64,000 nucleotides of DNA from Methanocorpusculum sp. (GCA_017387505.1 JAFOFB010000003.1:62001-126000), one strand, 5' to 3'; positions 43,108 to 52,386 are shown, numbered from the stretch's first letter. Numbers and translations are program-made. The notes: generated by a model from the letters alone, not told the origin.

Positions 43108-44799
43108 ATGAAGGTCTGTATTGTTGGCGGGGTTGCCGGAGGGGCGACCGCCGCCGCAAGACTTCGCAGGCTCAGCGAGGATTGTGAGATTATCATTTTT
43201 GAGCGGACAGCTCATGTTTCTTATGCGAACTGCGGGCTTCCGTACTACATCGGCGGCGAAATCGAAGATAAGGATGAACTGACACTTCATACGCCTGATA
43301 GTTTTAAGGACTGGTTCTCAATAGATGTCAGAACAAACAGCGAGGTTACAGCAGTCTATCCCGAGACCAAAATTATCGAGGTCAAAAACCTGAAAGACGG
43401 CAGTGTCTATACCGAGTCATACGACAAGTTAATCCTATCACCCGGGGCAAAAGCGGCTCTTCCAAATGCATTCGAACTGGACTGTCAAAATATATTCACC
43501 GTCAGAACAGTTGAGGATGCTCTCTCTATCCGCAGTTTCATTGAAGAGAAGATGATAGAGTCTGCTGTTATCATCGGCGGGGGCTTTATCGGGCTCGAGA
43601 CTGCGGAAAATCTTGTTCGTGCAGGGGTGAAGACAACAATCATTCTTCGCGGAAAACAGGTCATGCCTTCTCTTGATTTTGATATGGCATCAGGTCTTCA
43701 CAAGTATCTGAGAGACATGGGTGTGTCGATTCTTTTCAACGAATCCCTGGAAGGTTTTGCAGAAGAGGGCGGACATCTTCTGGTTCACTTAAAAGACCGC
43801 GAACCGCTCACATCCGATATGGTGATTCTTGCTGTAGGGGTTGTCCCGGATACAAAGCTCGCAGAAATTGCCGGTCTTGACCTTGGTTTGAAGGGTTCGA
43901 TTCTTGTAAACGATTTCCTTCAGACATCAAACCCGGATATCTATGCTGTAGGGGACGCTGTTGCTGTCAGAAACCGTGTAAGCGGTAAAAGCGCCCTAAT
44001 CTCTCTGGCAGGTCCTGCAAATCGTCAGGGCAGATGGGCGGCTGATAACATTATGGGACGTATGCGTCCCTACCGCGGCTCGGCTGCTGTGTCTGTCATG
44101 AAGCTGTTCGAGATGACTGCGGCCTCTGCCGGTCTGAATGAGAAAGCCTGCAAAGAAGCTGGAATCCGCTTCGACAAAGTAATTGTTCACGCCCAATCCC
44201 ATGCTTCATATTATCCGGGTGCAAAGAGCATGACGCTTAAAGTTCTCTTTGCTCCTGCCGACGGCAGAATTCTTGGAGCGCAGGCTGTCGGTTTCGACGG
44301 TGTAGACAAGAGAATCGATGTGCTCGCGACAGCAATCCAGGCAGGACTTAGTGCGGCTGATCTGGAAGAACTTGATTTGGCATACGCACCGCCGTACTCA
44401 TCGGCAAAAGATCCGGTAAACCTCGCAGGTTACGTTATAGAAAATGTCCGTCAGGGGCTTGTTGTTCAGTTCCACCATGACATGATTCCAAAAATCGCAG
44501 AGATGGAAGACGTTGTGTTCCTGGATGTCAGAACTCCTGCTGAGTATGCCGCAGGACACATCAAAGGGGCTTTGAACCTTCCGTTCTTCGAACTGCGCAG
44601 CCGGATTGGTGAACTTGACTCATCGAAGCGGTACTTCATCAACTGTCAGAGTGGATTTAGAAGCTACATGGCCTGCCGCATCTTAAAAGAGCACGGGTTA
44701 ATCTGCAGTCATTTATCGGGAGGATATCAGTTCTACTCGTATGTGTACTGCGGAAACTGTTACTCGCCTGACGCATGTATGTGCGTTAAGGGTGAGTAA
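43108..44799 (+). CDS. CoA-disulfide reductase-like flavoprotein fused to rhodanese
   Basis: A 563-residue protein. The FAD/NAD domains (1-445) start MKVCIVGGVAGGATAAARL and carry the single redox Cys in YANCGLPYYIGG (about Cys42), as in CoA-disulfide/NADH oxidase proteins. A rhodanese domain (about 465-550) has DVRTPAEYAAGHI and active Cys in FINCQSGFRS. The tail CGNCYSPDACMC adds four cysteines. CoADR-Rhd enzymes reduce CoA or polysulfides. It is joined to the metal-binding NifX-like protein, so sulfur/metal handling is likely. Confidence 0.85.
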   Translation: MKVCIVGGVAGGATAAARLRRLSEDCEIIIFERTAHVSYANCGLPYYIGGEIEDKDELTLHTPDSFKDWFSIDVRTNSEVTAVYPETKIIEVKNLKDGSVYTESYDKLILSPGAKAALPNAFELDCQNIFTVRTVEDALSIRSFIEEKMIESAVIIGGGFIGLETAENLVRAGVKTTIILRGKQVMPSLDFDMASGLHKYLRDMGVSILFNESLEGFAEEGGHLLVHLKDREPLTSDMVILAVGVVPDTKLAEIAGLDLGLKGSILVNDFLQTSNPDIYAVGDAVAVRNRVSGKSALISLAGPANRQGRWAADNIMGRMRPYRGSAAVSVMKLFEMTAASAGLNEKACKEAGIRFDKVIVHAQSHASYYPGAKSMTLKVLFAPADGRILGAQAVGFDGVDKRIDVLATAIQAGLSAADLEELDLAYAPPYSSAKDPVNLAGYVIENVRQGLVVQFHHDMIPKIAEMEDVVFLDVRTPAEYAAGHIKGALNLPFFELRSRIGELDSSKRYFINCQSGFRSYMACRILKEHGLICSHLSGGYQFYSYVYCGNCYSPDACMCVKGE

Positions 44800-44822
44800 A
44801 TCTTTTTTATTTTTGAGTAAGC

Positions 44823-45392
44823 CTACAAAACAGATGCAGGAACAATCCTCAGCACATAAAGCATCTCGGCATCCTCGACCTCTTCTTCTGCACAGACCTC
44901 TGCAGAGCATCCGCACGCCTCGCAAAGCGATATGGTCTCTGACAATCCGGTAAGAGATGAGATAAGCAAAAGAATACGTCCACCATCTGCAAGATGCAAA
45001 ACGGCCTCTGGTAAAAACCGCTCGATAACATCTCTGCCTGATACGCCGCCGTCTAGTGCATACTCAAGCCAGTCATCGATTCTTTCCTCCGGTAGAGTTG
45101 GAAGATAGGGGGCATTGAACAAAATCAAATCGAACCTGCCCGAAACCGCAGAAAACAAATCGCTTCGGATAGCATCAACCCCGTTTACCTCCCGGGCGTG
45201 TAAAACGGCATGTGGATTAATATCAACACCAAGAGTCTTTGGAGCAACTTTCTGTACAGCACCTGCAACAGCCCCTGAGCCTGTTCCAATCTCGATAACA
45301 GAATCCTTAGGCTTTACCTCGGCAAGAGCAGCACGGATTAACAAAAATGTATCCTCTGCCGGCTGATACACCTGTGATGCATCAAACATCAT
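44823..45392 (-). CDS. HemK2/Mtq2-like protein methyltransferase
   Basis: A 189-residue class I SAM methyltransferase. YQPAEDTFLL near the N terminus, IEIGTGSGAVAG (motif I), GVDINPHAV and the catalytic motif NAPYLP (normally NPPY) are seen, followed by the DGGVSGRDVIERF stretch typical of the HemK2/PrmC-like archaeal group. Family members N5-methylate the glutamine of the release factor aRF1 GGQ loop. It ends the leftward chain from trmY, overlapping ksgA by 4 bp. Confidence 0.82.
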   Translation of the reverse strand: MMFDASQVYQPAEDTFLLIRAALAEVKPKDSVIEIGTGSGAVAGAVQKVAPKTLGVDINPHAVLHAREVNGVDAIRSDLFSAVSGRFDLILFNAPYLPTLPEERIDDWLEYALDGGVSGRDVIERFLPEAVLHLADGGRILLLISSLTGLSETISLCEACGCSAEVCAEEEVEDAEMLYVLRIVPASVL

Positions 45393-46165
45393 AACAGCGC
45401 GGCAAAAGAATTGGAGAGCTCAATAAACTCAGCAACTGACAGCACTTCAGGACGCTTCTTCAAAAGCTCCGGCTCGCAGGAAGCGATAAATGCGGCTGTC
45501 TTTTCCTTACCGTAAATGGAGGAAAGTCCCTTTAAGCAGTTAGAAAGTGTCTTTCTCCGATGCGAGAAAACCTCGCGGACAACATCGGAGAACATCTTCT
45601 GATTATCGATTGGAACGGGCGGTGCACGCGGTGTTAAGACAACAACCGCAGACCAGACCTCCGGCGGCGGATTAAAGGATTCCGGTGGAATCTCCAAAAG
45701 GAATTCAACGTCAGCCATTGCCTGAGTCATTACTGAAAGTCTGCCATAATCACCGTTTCCGGGTGCGGCTGCCAGGCGTTTTGCAAACTCAAGCTGATAC
45801 ATCAAAACAGCCTTCTCGAAACCAACCTCTAAGAGACGGAAAGTAATCTTGGAAGAAATCGAGTACGGCAGATTTGCAACAACTAAATCAAACTTTGGAA
45901 GCTCGACTTTGGAAGCATCTCCGACAGTGATAGTCAAATCTCCCGATGCAAGCTCATCTGAAAATCTTCTTTCCAGATTCGGTAGAAGACCGGTATCAAG
46001 TTCAACGGCTCTGACATGTGCACCTCTTTCAAGAAGTGCTGCTGTTAAAACACCGCCGCCAGGTCCAATCTCTAAAACATCACGGTCGAAAACAGGAACT
46101 GCATCAGCAATCCTCTCTACAGCATCATCATCGACTAAAAAATGCTGATCGTTTGGAGCTCTCAT
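45389..46165 (-). CDS. ksgA: 16S rRNA (adenine-N6)-dimethyltransferase KsgA/Dim1
   Basis: A 258-residue rRNA dimethylase. DQHFLVDDDAVERIADA at the N terminus, LEIGPGGGVLTAAL (motif I), the catalytic NLPYSIS and the C-terminal FSHRRKTLSNCLKG match KsgA. It dimethylates two adjacent adenines near the 3' end of 16S rRNA. I take ATG 46165 (MRAPND), which sits 8 bp after the DUF655 stop, rather than the longer frame to 46222 inside it. Confidence 0.92.
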   Translation of the reverse strand: MRAPNDQHFLVDDDAVERIADAVPVFDRDVLEIGPGGGVLTAALLERGAHVRAVELDTGLLPNLERRFSDELASGDLTITVGDASKVELPKFDLVVANLPYSISSKITFRLLEVGFEKAVLMYQLEFAKRLAAAPGNGDYGRLSVMTQAMADVEFLLEIPPESFNPPPEVWSAVVVLTPRAPPVPIDNQKMFSDVVREVFSHRRKTLSNCLKGLSSIYGKEKTAAFIASCEPELLKKRPEVLSVAEFIELSNSFAALL

Positions 46166-46172
46166 AAAAAAG

Positions 46173-46751
46173 TTATTTGGAGGTGAAGAGGTGATACTTC
46201 TCTTCAGGGTTTTCCAGCTCAAGCATAATACGCTCGAGAATGAACTTCTCAGGTTTCTGGAGCGTTTTCACCCTTGCTTTAATGTCGGCGAAACTCTCAA
46301 ACGGCTTCTTCTCACGCTCAGTGAGAGTGTCTGTTAAAGTCTTCTTACCGAATCCCGGCAGGAGATTGAGCATATGCATCTTTAAACTCACCGGGACTGC
46401 GGTGTTGTAGAACTCAACAAAGCGTGCCTCGGATGCAGAGATAATTTCTGCAACAGCCGGCTCAAGTTCGCCTTTTGCAGTCGGAGTAAGTTCTGCAAAG
46501 GATACGCGGCGTTTTACGCGGTCAACAACCTTTCTCTCTCCGTCGCCGATGTAGACAACATCGTGGAGGTTGATTGCCTTATCCTTCTTTGCAGTAAGCT
46601 CCAGGAGCTTGAACTGATCGGTACCCACCGCGAGAATAATCGGCTCACGCTGGTTTAACGGACGCTTATCGCCTGCATATCCCCACTGGAGATAGTCGAG
46701 AACGATAGCCTCCACTTCCTTTTTATCAGTTCTTTCCGTCTTTGGGGGCAT
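46173..46751 (-). CDS. DUF655 family protein (HhH/OB-like nucleic-acid binding)
   Basis: A 192-residue archaeal DUF655 protein. An OB-like first half (EAIVLDYLQWGYAGDKRP, GDGERKVVDRVKRRVSF) is followed by a helix-hairpin-helix-like LLPGFGKKTL, a likely RNA/DNA-binding element. The gene lies between rpoF and ksgA, its usual place in archaea, implying a link to ribosomal RNA or transcription. ATG 46751 with a GGAGG site is chosen over 46766. Confidence 0.85.
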   Translation of the reverse strand: MPPKTERTDKKEVEAIVLDYLQWGYAGDKRPLNQREPIILAVGTDQFKLLELTAKKDKAINLHDVVYIGDGERKVVDRVKRRVSFAELTPTAKGELEPAVAEIISASEARFVEFYNTAVPVSLKMHMLNLLPGFGKKTLTDTLTEREKKPFESFADIKARVKTLQKPEKFILERIMLELENPEEKYHLFTSK

Positions 46752-46762
46752 AATTCCTCCCC

Positions 46763-47134
46763 TCACTCGTACTTGCGGATGATGTCTAAGATCTGATCAA
46801 CATCCTCGGTTACAAGGACGAATCTCTCTTTTGCATAGATTGCACGAACCTCTTCGCGGCTTGCCGGCATGATGTTTACAATGCGTGCAGCTATGGTTGG
46901 AGTAATCTTTTCTAATGCCACAAGCTCTTCGTAGAGTGCTTTAGCGGTATCAACACTGCATTTACCAAGGGTGTCTGCATGGTCAATACTTTTACGCAGT
47001 TCGTAAGACAGTGTACGGACAGATCCTTCCGTCTCTTCAACACCGCCTGCTCTCTGATCGCGAATAGAAATTAACTCTTCGCGGAGTTCAGGCAGGGTCA
47101 TCATTTCTTCGTTGATAATTTTCTTAACCTTCAT
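46763..47134 (-). CDS. rpoF: RNA polymerase subunit F (Rpb4)
   Basis: A 123-residue Rpb4-like subunit. MTLPELREELISI near the start, the central HADTLGKCSVDTAKALYEELVAL helical stretch and the HRDC-like C terminus (ITPTIAARIVNIMPASREEVRAI) fit archaeal subunit F, which pairs with subunit E in the polymerase stalk. The ATG at 47134 is preceded by GGAGG. It lies between rpl21e and DUF655. Confidence 0.92.
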   Translation of the reverse strand: MKVKKIINEEMMTLPELREELISIRDQRAGGVEETEGSVRTLSYELRKSIDHADTLGKCSVDTAKALYEELVALEKITPTIAARIVNIMPASREEVRAIYAKERFVLVTEDVDQILDIIRKYE

Positions 47135-47173
47135 GCTGACCTCCAAAAGTAAGGTAAAATAAGTATTGGGGGT

Positions 47174-47470
47174 TTAATTATATTTCTGTGCAGTAAGGTG
47201 CTGCGGTCTGGCAATGACAGTCTTGGTTGCCTTTCCGTCCTTAATCTGAAGGAGCCATGCTCTTCCTCTCTGACCAACGATGGTTCCGGTCTTTCCGTGG
47301 AATCTCGGGTGTGGCTGTCCCTTCTGAACGCTGGAGTCGAGGACGATGTGGACCTTCTGACCCTCTTCGAAGTGCTGGATGCACTTGGTTACGTTCGGCA
47401 TTCCGCGGGTGCGGAGGGTTTTCTGCAGCTTATATCTTGTTCTTTTCTTAATACCGTTGTGTTTTGCCAT
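47174..47470 (-). CDS. rpl21e: 50S ribosomal protein L21e
   Basis: A 98-residue basic protein. MAKHNGIKKRTRYKLQK at the N terminus and VHIVLDSSVQKGQPHPRFHGKTGTIVGQRG are the L21e family signature. It is a large-subunit protein of archaea and eukaryotes. It sits between pus10 (19 bp) and rpoF, the usual archaeal order. Start ATG 47470 is unambiguous. Confidence 0.95.
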   Translation of the reverse strand: MAKHNGIKKRTRYKLQKTLRTRGMPNVTKCIQHFEEGQKVHIVLDSSVQKGQPHPRFHGKTGTIVGQRGRAWLLQIKDGKATKTVIARPQHLTAQKYN

Positions 47471-47489
47471 TTTTAATCACTCTCACGTA

Positions 47490-48728
47490 TTATAATCCGT
47501 CGACCTGCACTACGTCCAACTCAGTGACTTTCGCGGGTGCGGCGAGGATTTCAGACAGACTCGGGGATGTTCTTCCCTCATCGCCTGAGATAAGTTCTTT
47601 GATGTAGAGACCACTGTCACCGATTACTTCTAACCGGTAGAGTCCGTTTTCCACACCAAGGACCTGGATTCCGATCACCTGACGCTTGCGTACCAGATCT
47701 GCACGTCTGTGCGAGACGCGATTTGGCGTGCGCTGGGCAATCCAAGCCCCATTTAGCTGTGAAACGGCGTTCTGGACATTTTCCAGAGAGATACGGTCAT
47801 CTACTGAAACCAGAATCCTGTATGTTTTATGCCCTTTGTGTGATTTAATCATTTCCACAGTTTTCTTGTTTGACCATGATTCGAGACGGACTTCCACCTC
47901 AGGTAACGCGGATTTGTTGATGGCTTCTTCTAACTCACGAAGGTCTGCAGTTCTGACTTTCGGGTTTGACATTTCCATTACAAACGGTCTTCCGGTACCA
48001 TAGCAAAGTGCGTCAATATCCTCTCTGCCTGCTCCGTGCAGGATTCCGGCGTCAGCCTTGAAGATTTCGACAGGCACTTTTGCAATCTCTTCTTCGACTG
48101 AGGTTGGGTACTGTTTTCCGGTGAAGTTACACTGTTCGCAGCCCTTTCCTTTGCATGCGCGGCAGTCCCAGTGGGTCTGCGGGATTCCTCTGACGTGTTT
48201 CATGTAGCGTCCGAGGAAGTAGAGGGATGCAATCTGAAGCTCGGTGCAGTCGTCTGCGATGTTTAAAACGATGGTAAGCTCAGGGTTTTTCGGTTCTCCC
48301 TTCTTTCCGGTTAAGGCGGCTACAGCTTTTCCAACCTCGCGGTTCATCTCGGACTTTAACGGCTCAGGGTTTTCCAAGGATAAGTCTGACCAGAGCATCT
48401 CTTCAGACTCGGTCATCATCGGCGGAACACGGGTTCCGATGACGAAGGTTTCGTATTCGATGCCTTCTGCGGCGTCGGCTGCCTTTTCTGCCCAGTATGG
48501 AATCTGGTCGAAGAGGTCGTTACATACCCAGCAGTTTCCGGCTTCGTAGTCTTTGAACGGGATGTTATATGCGAGTGCGTGAGCTACGCGAAGGGCGTGT
48601 CCGCGCTCTACGTTTGTTAGTCCAAAGGAACGTTTTGCGAAGAGTCTTCCAAGACAGTGGTCGCAGATTTCTCCGTACTCTAAAATCTGGTGGACTTTTT
48701 CTAGGATGCCGGTGATTTCCTCAGACAT
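47490..48728 (-). CDS. pus10: tRNA pseudouridine synthase Pus10
   Basis: A 412-residue archaeal Pus10 that makes pseudouridine at tRNA positions 54 and 55. The N-terminal zinc-binding region has CDHCLGRLF...NCWVC, and a second pair CRACKGKGCEQC is further in. The catalytic domain has EDIDALCYGTGRPFVMEM with the catalytic Asp and later KRQVIGIQVLGVENGLYRLE. It overlaps trmY, the enzyme that methylates Psi54, by 8 bp. Both act on the same nucleotide. Confidence 0.93.
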   Translation of the reverse strand: MSEEITGILEKVHQILEYGEICDHCLGRLFAKRSFGLTNVERGHALRVAHALAYNIPFKDYEAGNCWVCNDLFDQIPYWAEKAADAAEGIEYETFVIGTRVPPMMTESEEMLWSDLSLENPEPLKSEMNREVGKAVAALTGKKGEPKNPELTIVLNIADDCTELQIASLYFLGRYMKHVRGIPQTHWDCRACKGKGCEQCNFTGKQYPTSVEEEIAKVPVEIFKADAGILHGAGREDIDALCYGTGRPFVMEMSNPKVRTADLRELEEAINKSALPEVEVRLESWSNKKTVEMIKSHKGHKTYRILVSVDDRISLENVQNAVSQLNGAWIAQRTPNRVSHRRADLVRKRQVIGIQVLGVENGLYRLEVIGDSGLYIKELISGDEGRTSPSLSEILAAPAKVTELDVVQVDGL

Positions 48729-49293
48729 TGCCTGCCCTCCTATCGAACTCGTTTAAGAGGACAGTAATGGTGTGGTCTGCGTGTAAGACACGTGGGCCTA
48801 CAGAGTACTTTGGAAGGTCTTTGATTAACTCCATCTCTTCTTCGGTGAAGTTCATGTGGTCGGATAAGAGGAAGTTTTCCGGAAGAGTTTCTGCTTCTCT
48901 TATGTCTTCTCCGTTTTCGTCAAGGATTGCGAATGGAATTTCTGCTAAAAGCTCGGCAAGACCGCCTGCTCTGATGTGAATCCCGTCTGCGGCTTTTTTG
49001 AACTCCTCGCCTGCTTCGGTGTTGAGTCCTTTTTTGATGAGTGCTCCGGCACTTCTTTCGTCAGGGTTTAAGGAACGGATTGTCTCTCCTGCGAAGCGGA
49101 GGGTCTTTGTTGGTTCTCCGCCCTTTAAGATTAAGAAGCACTCTACGTCACGGCGTAAGTCGTGGCTTAGGAAGAATGAGCTGTTAATGCAGCGGCAGAG
49201 AATATCGAGACGTCCTGCCACTCCCGGCATATCGTTTAAGGAAAAGGTTGGCTCTGTCGTTGCTTTGTGACCGACAACTGCGAATCTGAGCAT
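48721..49293 (-). CDS. trmY: tRNA (pseudouridine(54)-N1)-methyltransferase TrmY
   Basis: A 190-residue SPOUT methyltransferase. FAVVGHKATTEPTFSLNDMPG at the N terminus and LPENFLLSDHMNFTEEEMELI then YSVGPRVLHADHTITVLLNEFDR at the C terminus match TrmY. It converts Psi54 to N1-methylpseudouridine in the archaeal T-loop. It is first in the chain leading to pus10, rpl21e, rpoF and on; its stop overlaps the pus10 start. Confidence 0.95.
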   Translation of the reverse strand: MLRFAVVGHKATTEPTFSLNDMPGVAGRLDILCRCINSSFFLSHDLRRDVECFLILKGGEPTKTLRFAGETIRSLNPDERSAGALIKKGLNTEAGEEFKKAADGIHIRAGGLAELLAEIPFAILDENGEDIREAETLPENFLLSDHMNFTEEEMELIKDLPKYSVGPRVLHADHTITVLLNEFDRRAGNV

Positions 49294-49362
49294 AATTGAG
49301 TATACATATTGGTTGGGATTCGTCTTTAAGGTGTGCTACATCTGTGGCACAAAATAGTGGAT

Positions 49363-50094
49363 TTATTTCTTATACTCAAACTCTCCAATCAGGTCCCGTA
49401 TAACAACAGACGCACACGCGATTCCAAACATCGCAGGAGTATATGATAAAGTGCCTATGTTCGACCTCTTATTCTGCTCCTCGCACAACACAACAGCCTC
49501 CTTTCTTACAGGCTCTGCCGAGAACACTGCCGCAAACCCTTTCTCGATTCCAAGCTTATGAAGGCGTCCTCGAATCATTCTGGCAAGCGGGCAGTGGTGG
49601 GTTTTTGATATGTCCTCGATTTCTATCTGTGTCGGGTCGGTCTTTCCGCCAGCACCCATCGAGCTGACCAGAGGTATTCTTCTGTCAAGAGTTCCTTTGA
49701 TGAGCGCAATCTTCGGGGCGAGAGTATCTATCGCGTCGACCACATAATCGAACTTCGAACTGTCCAAGAGCATGTCAACCTCATCATCTTTTATGAAACG
49801 GTTAACACAGGTCAGCTCAAGATCAGGATTGATGTCCCTTAACCTCTCGCCTAAGACATCACACTTCTCACGTCCGATTGTCGAATGGAGGGCCACAAGC
49901 TGTCTGTTAATATTACTCTCAGATACAGTGTCTGCGTCAGCGATGGTCATGCGCATAACACCTGCGCGGCAAATCATCTCGGCAGCGTACGCTCCAACCC
50001 CTCCAACGCCTACGACCAGGACATTTGCGTCCTGCAGTTTCTCTAACTTATCCTTTCCAATCAGGAGCTCTGTACGTTCAAGCCAGGGAGTCAT
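49363..50094 (-). CDS. tcdA: ThiF/MoeB-family E1-like protein, TcdA (CsdL)-like
   Basis: A 243-residue adenylating enzyme. VLVVGVGGVGAYAAEMICRAGV is the nucleotide-binding Rossmann stretch, with DADTVSESNINRQ after it and DAIDTLAPKIALI later. The overall pattern, including SMGAGGKTDPTQI, resembles TcdA, which makes cyclic t6A in tRNA. The group is mainly bacterial. Alternatives are MoeB- or ThiF-like sulfur transfer. The gene overlaps the TatD-like gene by 17 bp. Confidence 0.78.
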   Translation of the reverse strand: MTPWLERTELLIGKDKLEKLQDANVLVVGVGGVGAYAAEMICRAGVMRMTIADADTVSESNINRQLVALHSTIGREKCDVLGERLRDINPDLELTCVNRFIKDDEVDMLLDSSKFDYVVDAIDTLAPKIALIKGTLDRRIPLVSSMGAGGKTDPTQIEIEDISKTHHCPLARMIRGRLHKLGIEKGFAAVFSAEPVRKEAVVLCEEQNKRSNIGTLSYTPAMFGIACASVVIRDLIGEFEYKK

Positions 50095-50668
50095 GTCTCA
50101 TCAGTTTCCTGTAGTTATCTGCGGTCTGTTTTCGAAGCTCTTCAACGGTTGTCCCGCGAAGTGAAGCCACTTCCTTGTATATCTCTTCTATATCTATATC
50201 CGGATTGTCATCTGTTTCGCAGAATATAAGATGCGCGGGGGCGAAAGTGATGACCTCGCGGCTCTTTGCCGAACGAAGAGTTCTCTCTCCAAACGAAAGA
50301 TAATATCCTGCGTCAAAAGCTCTTTTAGCCTGCTGGACGGAGCCTGTAAACCCGTGAAAGACAACGCCGTATGTCCTGTACTCTGATAAGATTTTCATGA
50401 CAGGCTCAAAGGACCGTACAACATGCAGAACAACAGGCTTTCGCATCATCTCTGCCGCCTCAAGGTGAGCGCGGAACACTCTCTCCTGAGCATCGCGGTC
50501 AACATCTGCGGCATAATCAAGACCGGTTTCTCCGATTATCCCGCAGTCTGCAAAATCAGGAAGCATCGGGCTCTTCTCAGCATCCCATGGATGTACTCCT
50601 GCCATCCCGGGTGATGTAACACCAGGTTTTTCGTGGTGGGTGTGTATGTCGATAAAGCCCTTATCCAT
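50078..50668 (-). CDS. TatD-like metal-dependent hydrolase, short form
   Basis: A 196-residue amidohydrolase-fold protein. FIDIHTHHEKPG supplies the H-x-H metal ligands, with GETGLDYAADVDRDAQERVF, PVVLHVVR and ETDDNPDID following, all TatD-type stretches. Normal TatD enzymes are about 255 residues, so this is a compact form. Substrate is unknown. A 17 bp overlap links it to tcdA. Confidence 0.75.
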   Translation of the reverse strand: MDKGFIDIHTHHEKPGVTSPGMAGVHPWDAEKSPMLPDFADCGIIGETGLDYAADVDRDAQERVFRAHLEAAEMMRKPVVLHVVRSFEPVMKILSEYRTYGVVFHGFTGSVQQAKRAFDAGYYLSFGERTLRSAKSREVITFAPAHLIFCETDDNPDIDIEEIYKEVASLRGTTVEELRKQTADNYRKLMRHDSLA

Positions 50669-50764
50669 ATCTCACAATGCGATTACAAAATTAATAAAGT
50701 ATTCCACTGTGTCTCAAAAACACCCGTACATATCATAATCCCTCACGCCAAATAGTATACCACT

Positions 50765-51382
50765 TTGTATAAAACTACCAGAAACCTCACTGTTGTAACG
50801 GCGTTCTTCATAGCAGCTCTGGTAATCTCCAACATCCTTGCATCAAAAGTAGTACAGATTGGATGGATTGAGATTCCTGCTGCCGTCGTAGCATACCCGA
50901 TAACCTTCCTGTGTACTGATATTGTCAGTGAAATCTGGGGTAAGAAAGACGCACAGTTCCTTGTCCGTCTTGGATTCTTTGTCCAGCTCTTTACACTGCT
51001 CTTAATCTACATTGCTATATTCCTGCCTCCTGCACCATATATGACAGAGTTCCAGGAATCCTACGCCGCAACCCTTGGAAGCTCCGCACGCTTTGTCTTA
51101 GCATCTATGGTGGCATACCTTGTTGCCCAGAGCTTTGATATTGTATTATTCCACAAGATTAAAGCCCGCTTTTCCCCGAAATGGATGCGGAACAACTCAA
51201 AAGCAGTCAGCCAGCTTATTGATACTGCCATATTCATCACCATAGCCTTCATCGGCGTTGTACCAAACCTCCTGGTCATGATTTTCAGCCAGTATCTGAT
51301 AAAAGTCCTGATTGCTTTAGTGGACACACCAATCTTCTACTTCATCACAAGACACGGCTCTGCCGAGCCTCCGACAGAGTAG
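50765..51382 (+). CDS. Queuosine-precursor transporter QueT/YhhQ-like (VUT family)
   Basis: A 205-residue membrane protein with about six helices. ASKVVQIGWIEIPAAVVAYPITFLCTDIVSEIWGKK is the YhhQ/VUT signature. Family members take up queuine-type precursors. An archaeon would use it for archaeosine-related bases, if at all (inference). The frame begins at TTG 50765, because a stop at 50753 precludes a longer start, so the start codon is probably non-ATG. Confidence 0.8.
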   Translation: MYKTTRNLTVVTAFFIAALVISNILASKVVQIGWIEIPAAVVAYPITFLCTDIVSEIWGKKDAQFLVRLGFFVQLFTLLLIYIAIFLPPAPYMTEFQESYAATLGSSARFVLASMVAYLVAQSFDIVLFHKIKARFSPKWMRNNSKAVSQLIDTAIFITIAFIGVVPNLLVMIFSQYLIKVLIALVDTPIFYFITRHGSAEPPTE

Positions 51383-51426
51383 ATACCACTACCCTTATCT
51401 CTTTTTAGTTCTAACGTGTAAGACAT

Positions 51427-52386
51427 ATGGACGCATACGAACTCGTCACCCGAAATACGGCTGAGATCGTCACAGAAGACGAATTAAGAGCACTGCTCGC
51501 AAAACCGACAAAACGGGTTTATACCGGCTATGAGCCAAGCGGCGAGATTCACTTAGGTCACCTTGTGACCATCAACAAACTGATGGATATGAAAAATGCA
51601 GGGTTTGACGTAGTGGTCTTAATCGCAAACCTGCACGCATATCTGAACAGAAAAGGAACTTTCGAGCAGATTAAAGAGCTTGCCGACTACAACAAGGCAT
51701 GTATCGAAGCAGTCGGTTTAAAGGGCGCAGAGTTTGTCCTTGGAACTGATGTTCAGCTCACTCCGAAGTACCAGACCGAAGTCTTAACTCTCTGTCAGGA
51801 GATTACCTTAAACCGTGCAACCCGCAGTATGGATGAGGTTGGACGCGCTATGGACAACCCGATGGTTTCCCAGATGGTCTACCCGGTTATGCAGGTTGTC
51901 GATATCCCGACCTTAGGCGTTGACGCAGCAGTCGGCGGAATTGACCAGAGAAAGATTCACATGTTAGCCCGTGAACACCTTCCGTCCCTTGGATACAAGG
52001 CACCGGTCTGCATTCACACCCCAATCGTCAACGGTCTCGACGGTGAAAAGATGTCCTCCTCTAAAGGAAATGTTGTCTCTGTTGCAGACTCTCCGGAGGA
52101 TATTAAGAAGAAGATGAAAAAGGCATTCTGCCCGCCGGAGATTGAGGGCAACCCGATTATGCAGATCTTCCAGTACAACATCTTCCCGAGAATGGATACC
52201 GTTGCAATCCGCAGACCGGAGAAGTTCGGTGGAGATTTAGAGTTCCACAGCTACGCAGAACTTGCAGAGTCCTATGGTGCTGGAAAGGTTCACCCGATGG
52301 ACTTAAAGAATGCCTGCGGAGATGCTTTAATCGAGCTCTTAGCAGATGCATACGCATACGTTCAGAGCTATAAAGGAAGAGCCTGA
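51427..52386 (+). CDS. tyrS: Tyrosyl-tRNA synthetase
   Basis: A 319-residue archaeal TyrRS. The HIGH-type sequence is in YTGYEPSGEIHLGHLVTIN (about 36-54), and the KMSKS counterpart is GEKMSSSKGN (about 210). Class I fold with the short archaeal C terminus. It charges tRNA-Tyr with tyrosine in an ATP-dependent reaction. The preceding 44 bp hold no clear control element. Confidence 0.93.
   Translation: MDAYELVTRNTAEIVTEDELRALLAKPTKRVYTGYEPSGEIHLGHLVTINKLMDMKNAGFDVVVLIANLHAYLNRKGTFEQIKELADYNKACIEAVGLKGAEFVLGTDVQLTPKYQTEVLTLCQEITLNRATRSMDEVGRAMDNPMVSQMVYPVMQVVDIPTLGVDAAVGGIDQRKIHMLAREHLPSLGYKAPVCIHTPIVNGLDGEKMSSSKGNVVSVADSPEDIKKKMKKAFCPPEIEGNPIMQIFQYNIFPRMDTVAIRRPEKFGGDLEFHSYAELAESYGAGKVHPMDLKNACGDALIELLADAYAYVQSYKGRA

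Noticed and set aside
45090-45110. NAPY in place of NPPY as a sign of an inactive HemK2-like enzyme
   Set aside because: I recall NAPY-type variants in otherwise normal archaeal HemK2-like proteins, so I do not treat it as loss of function.
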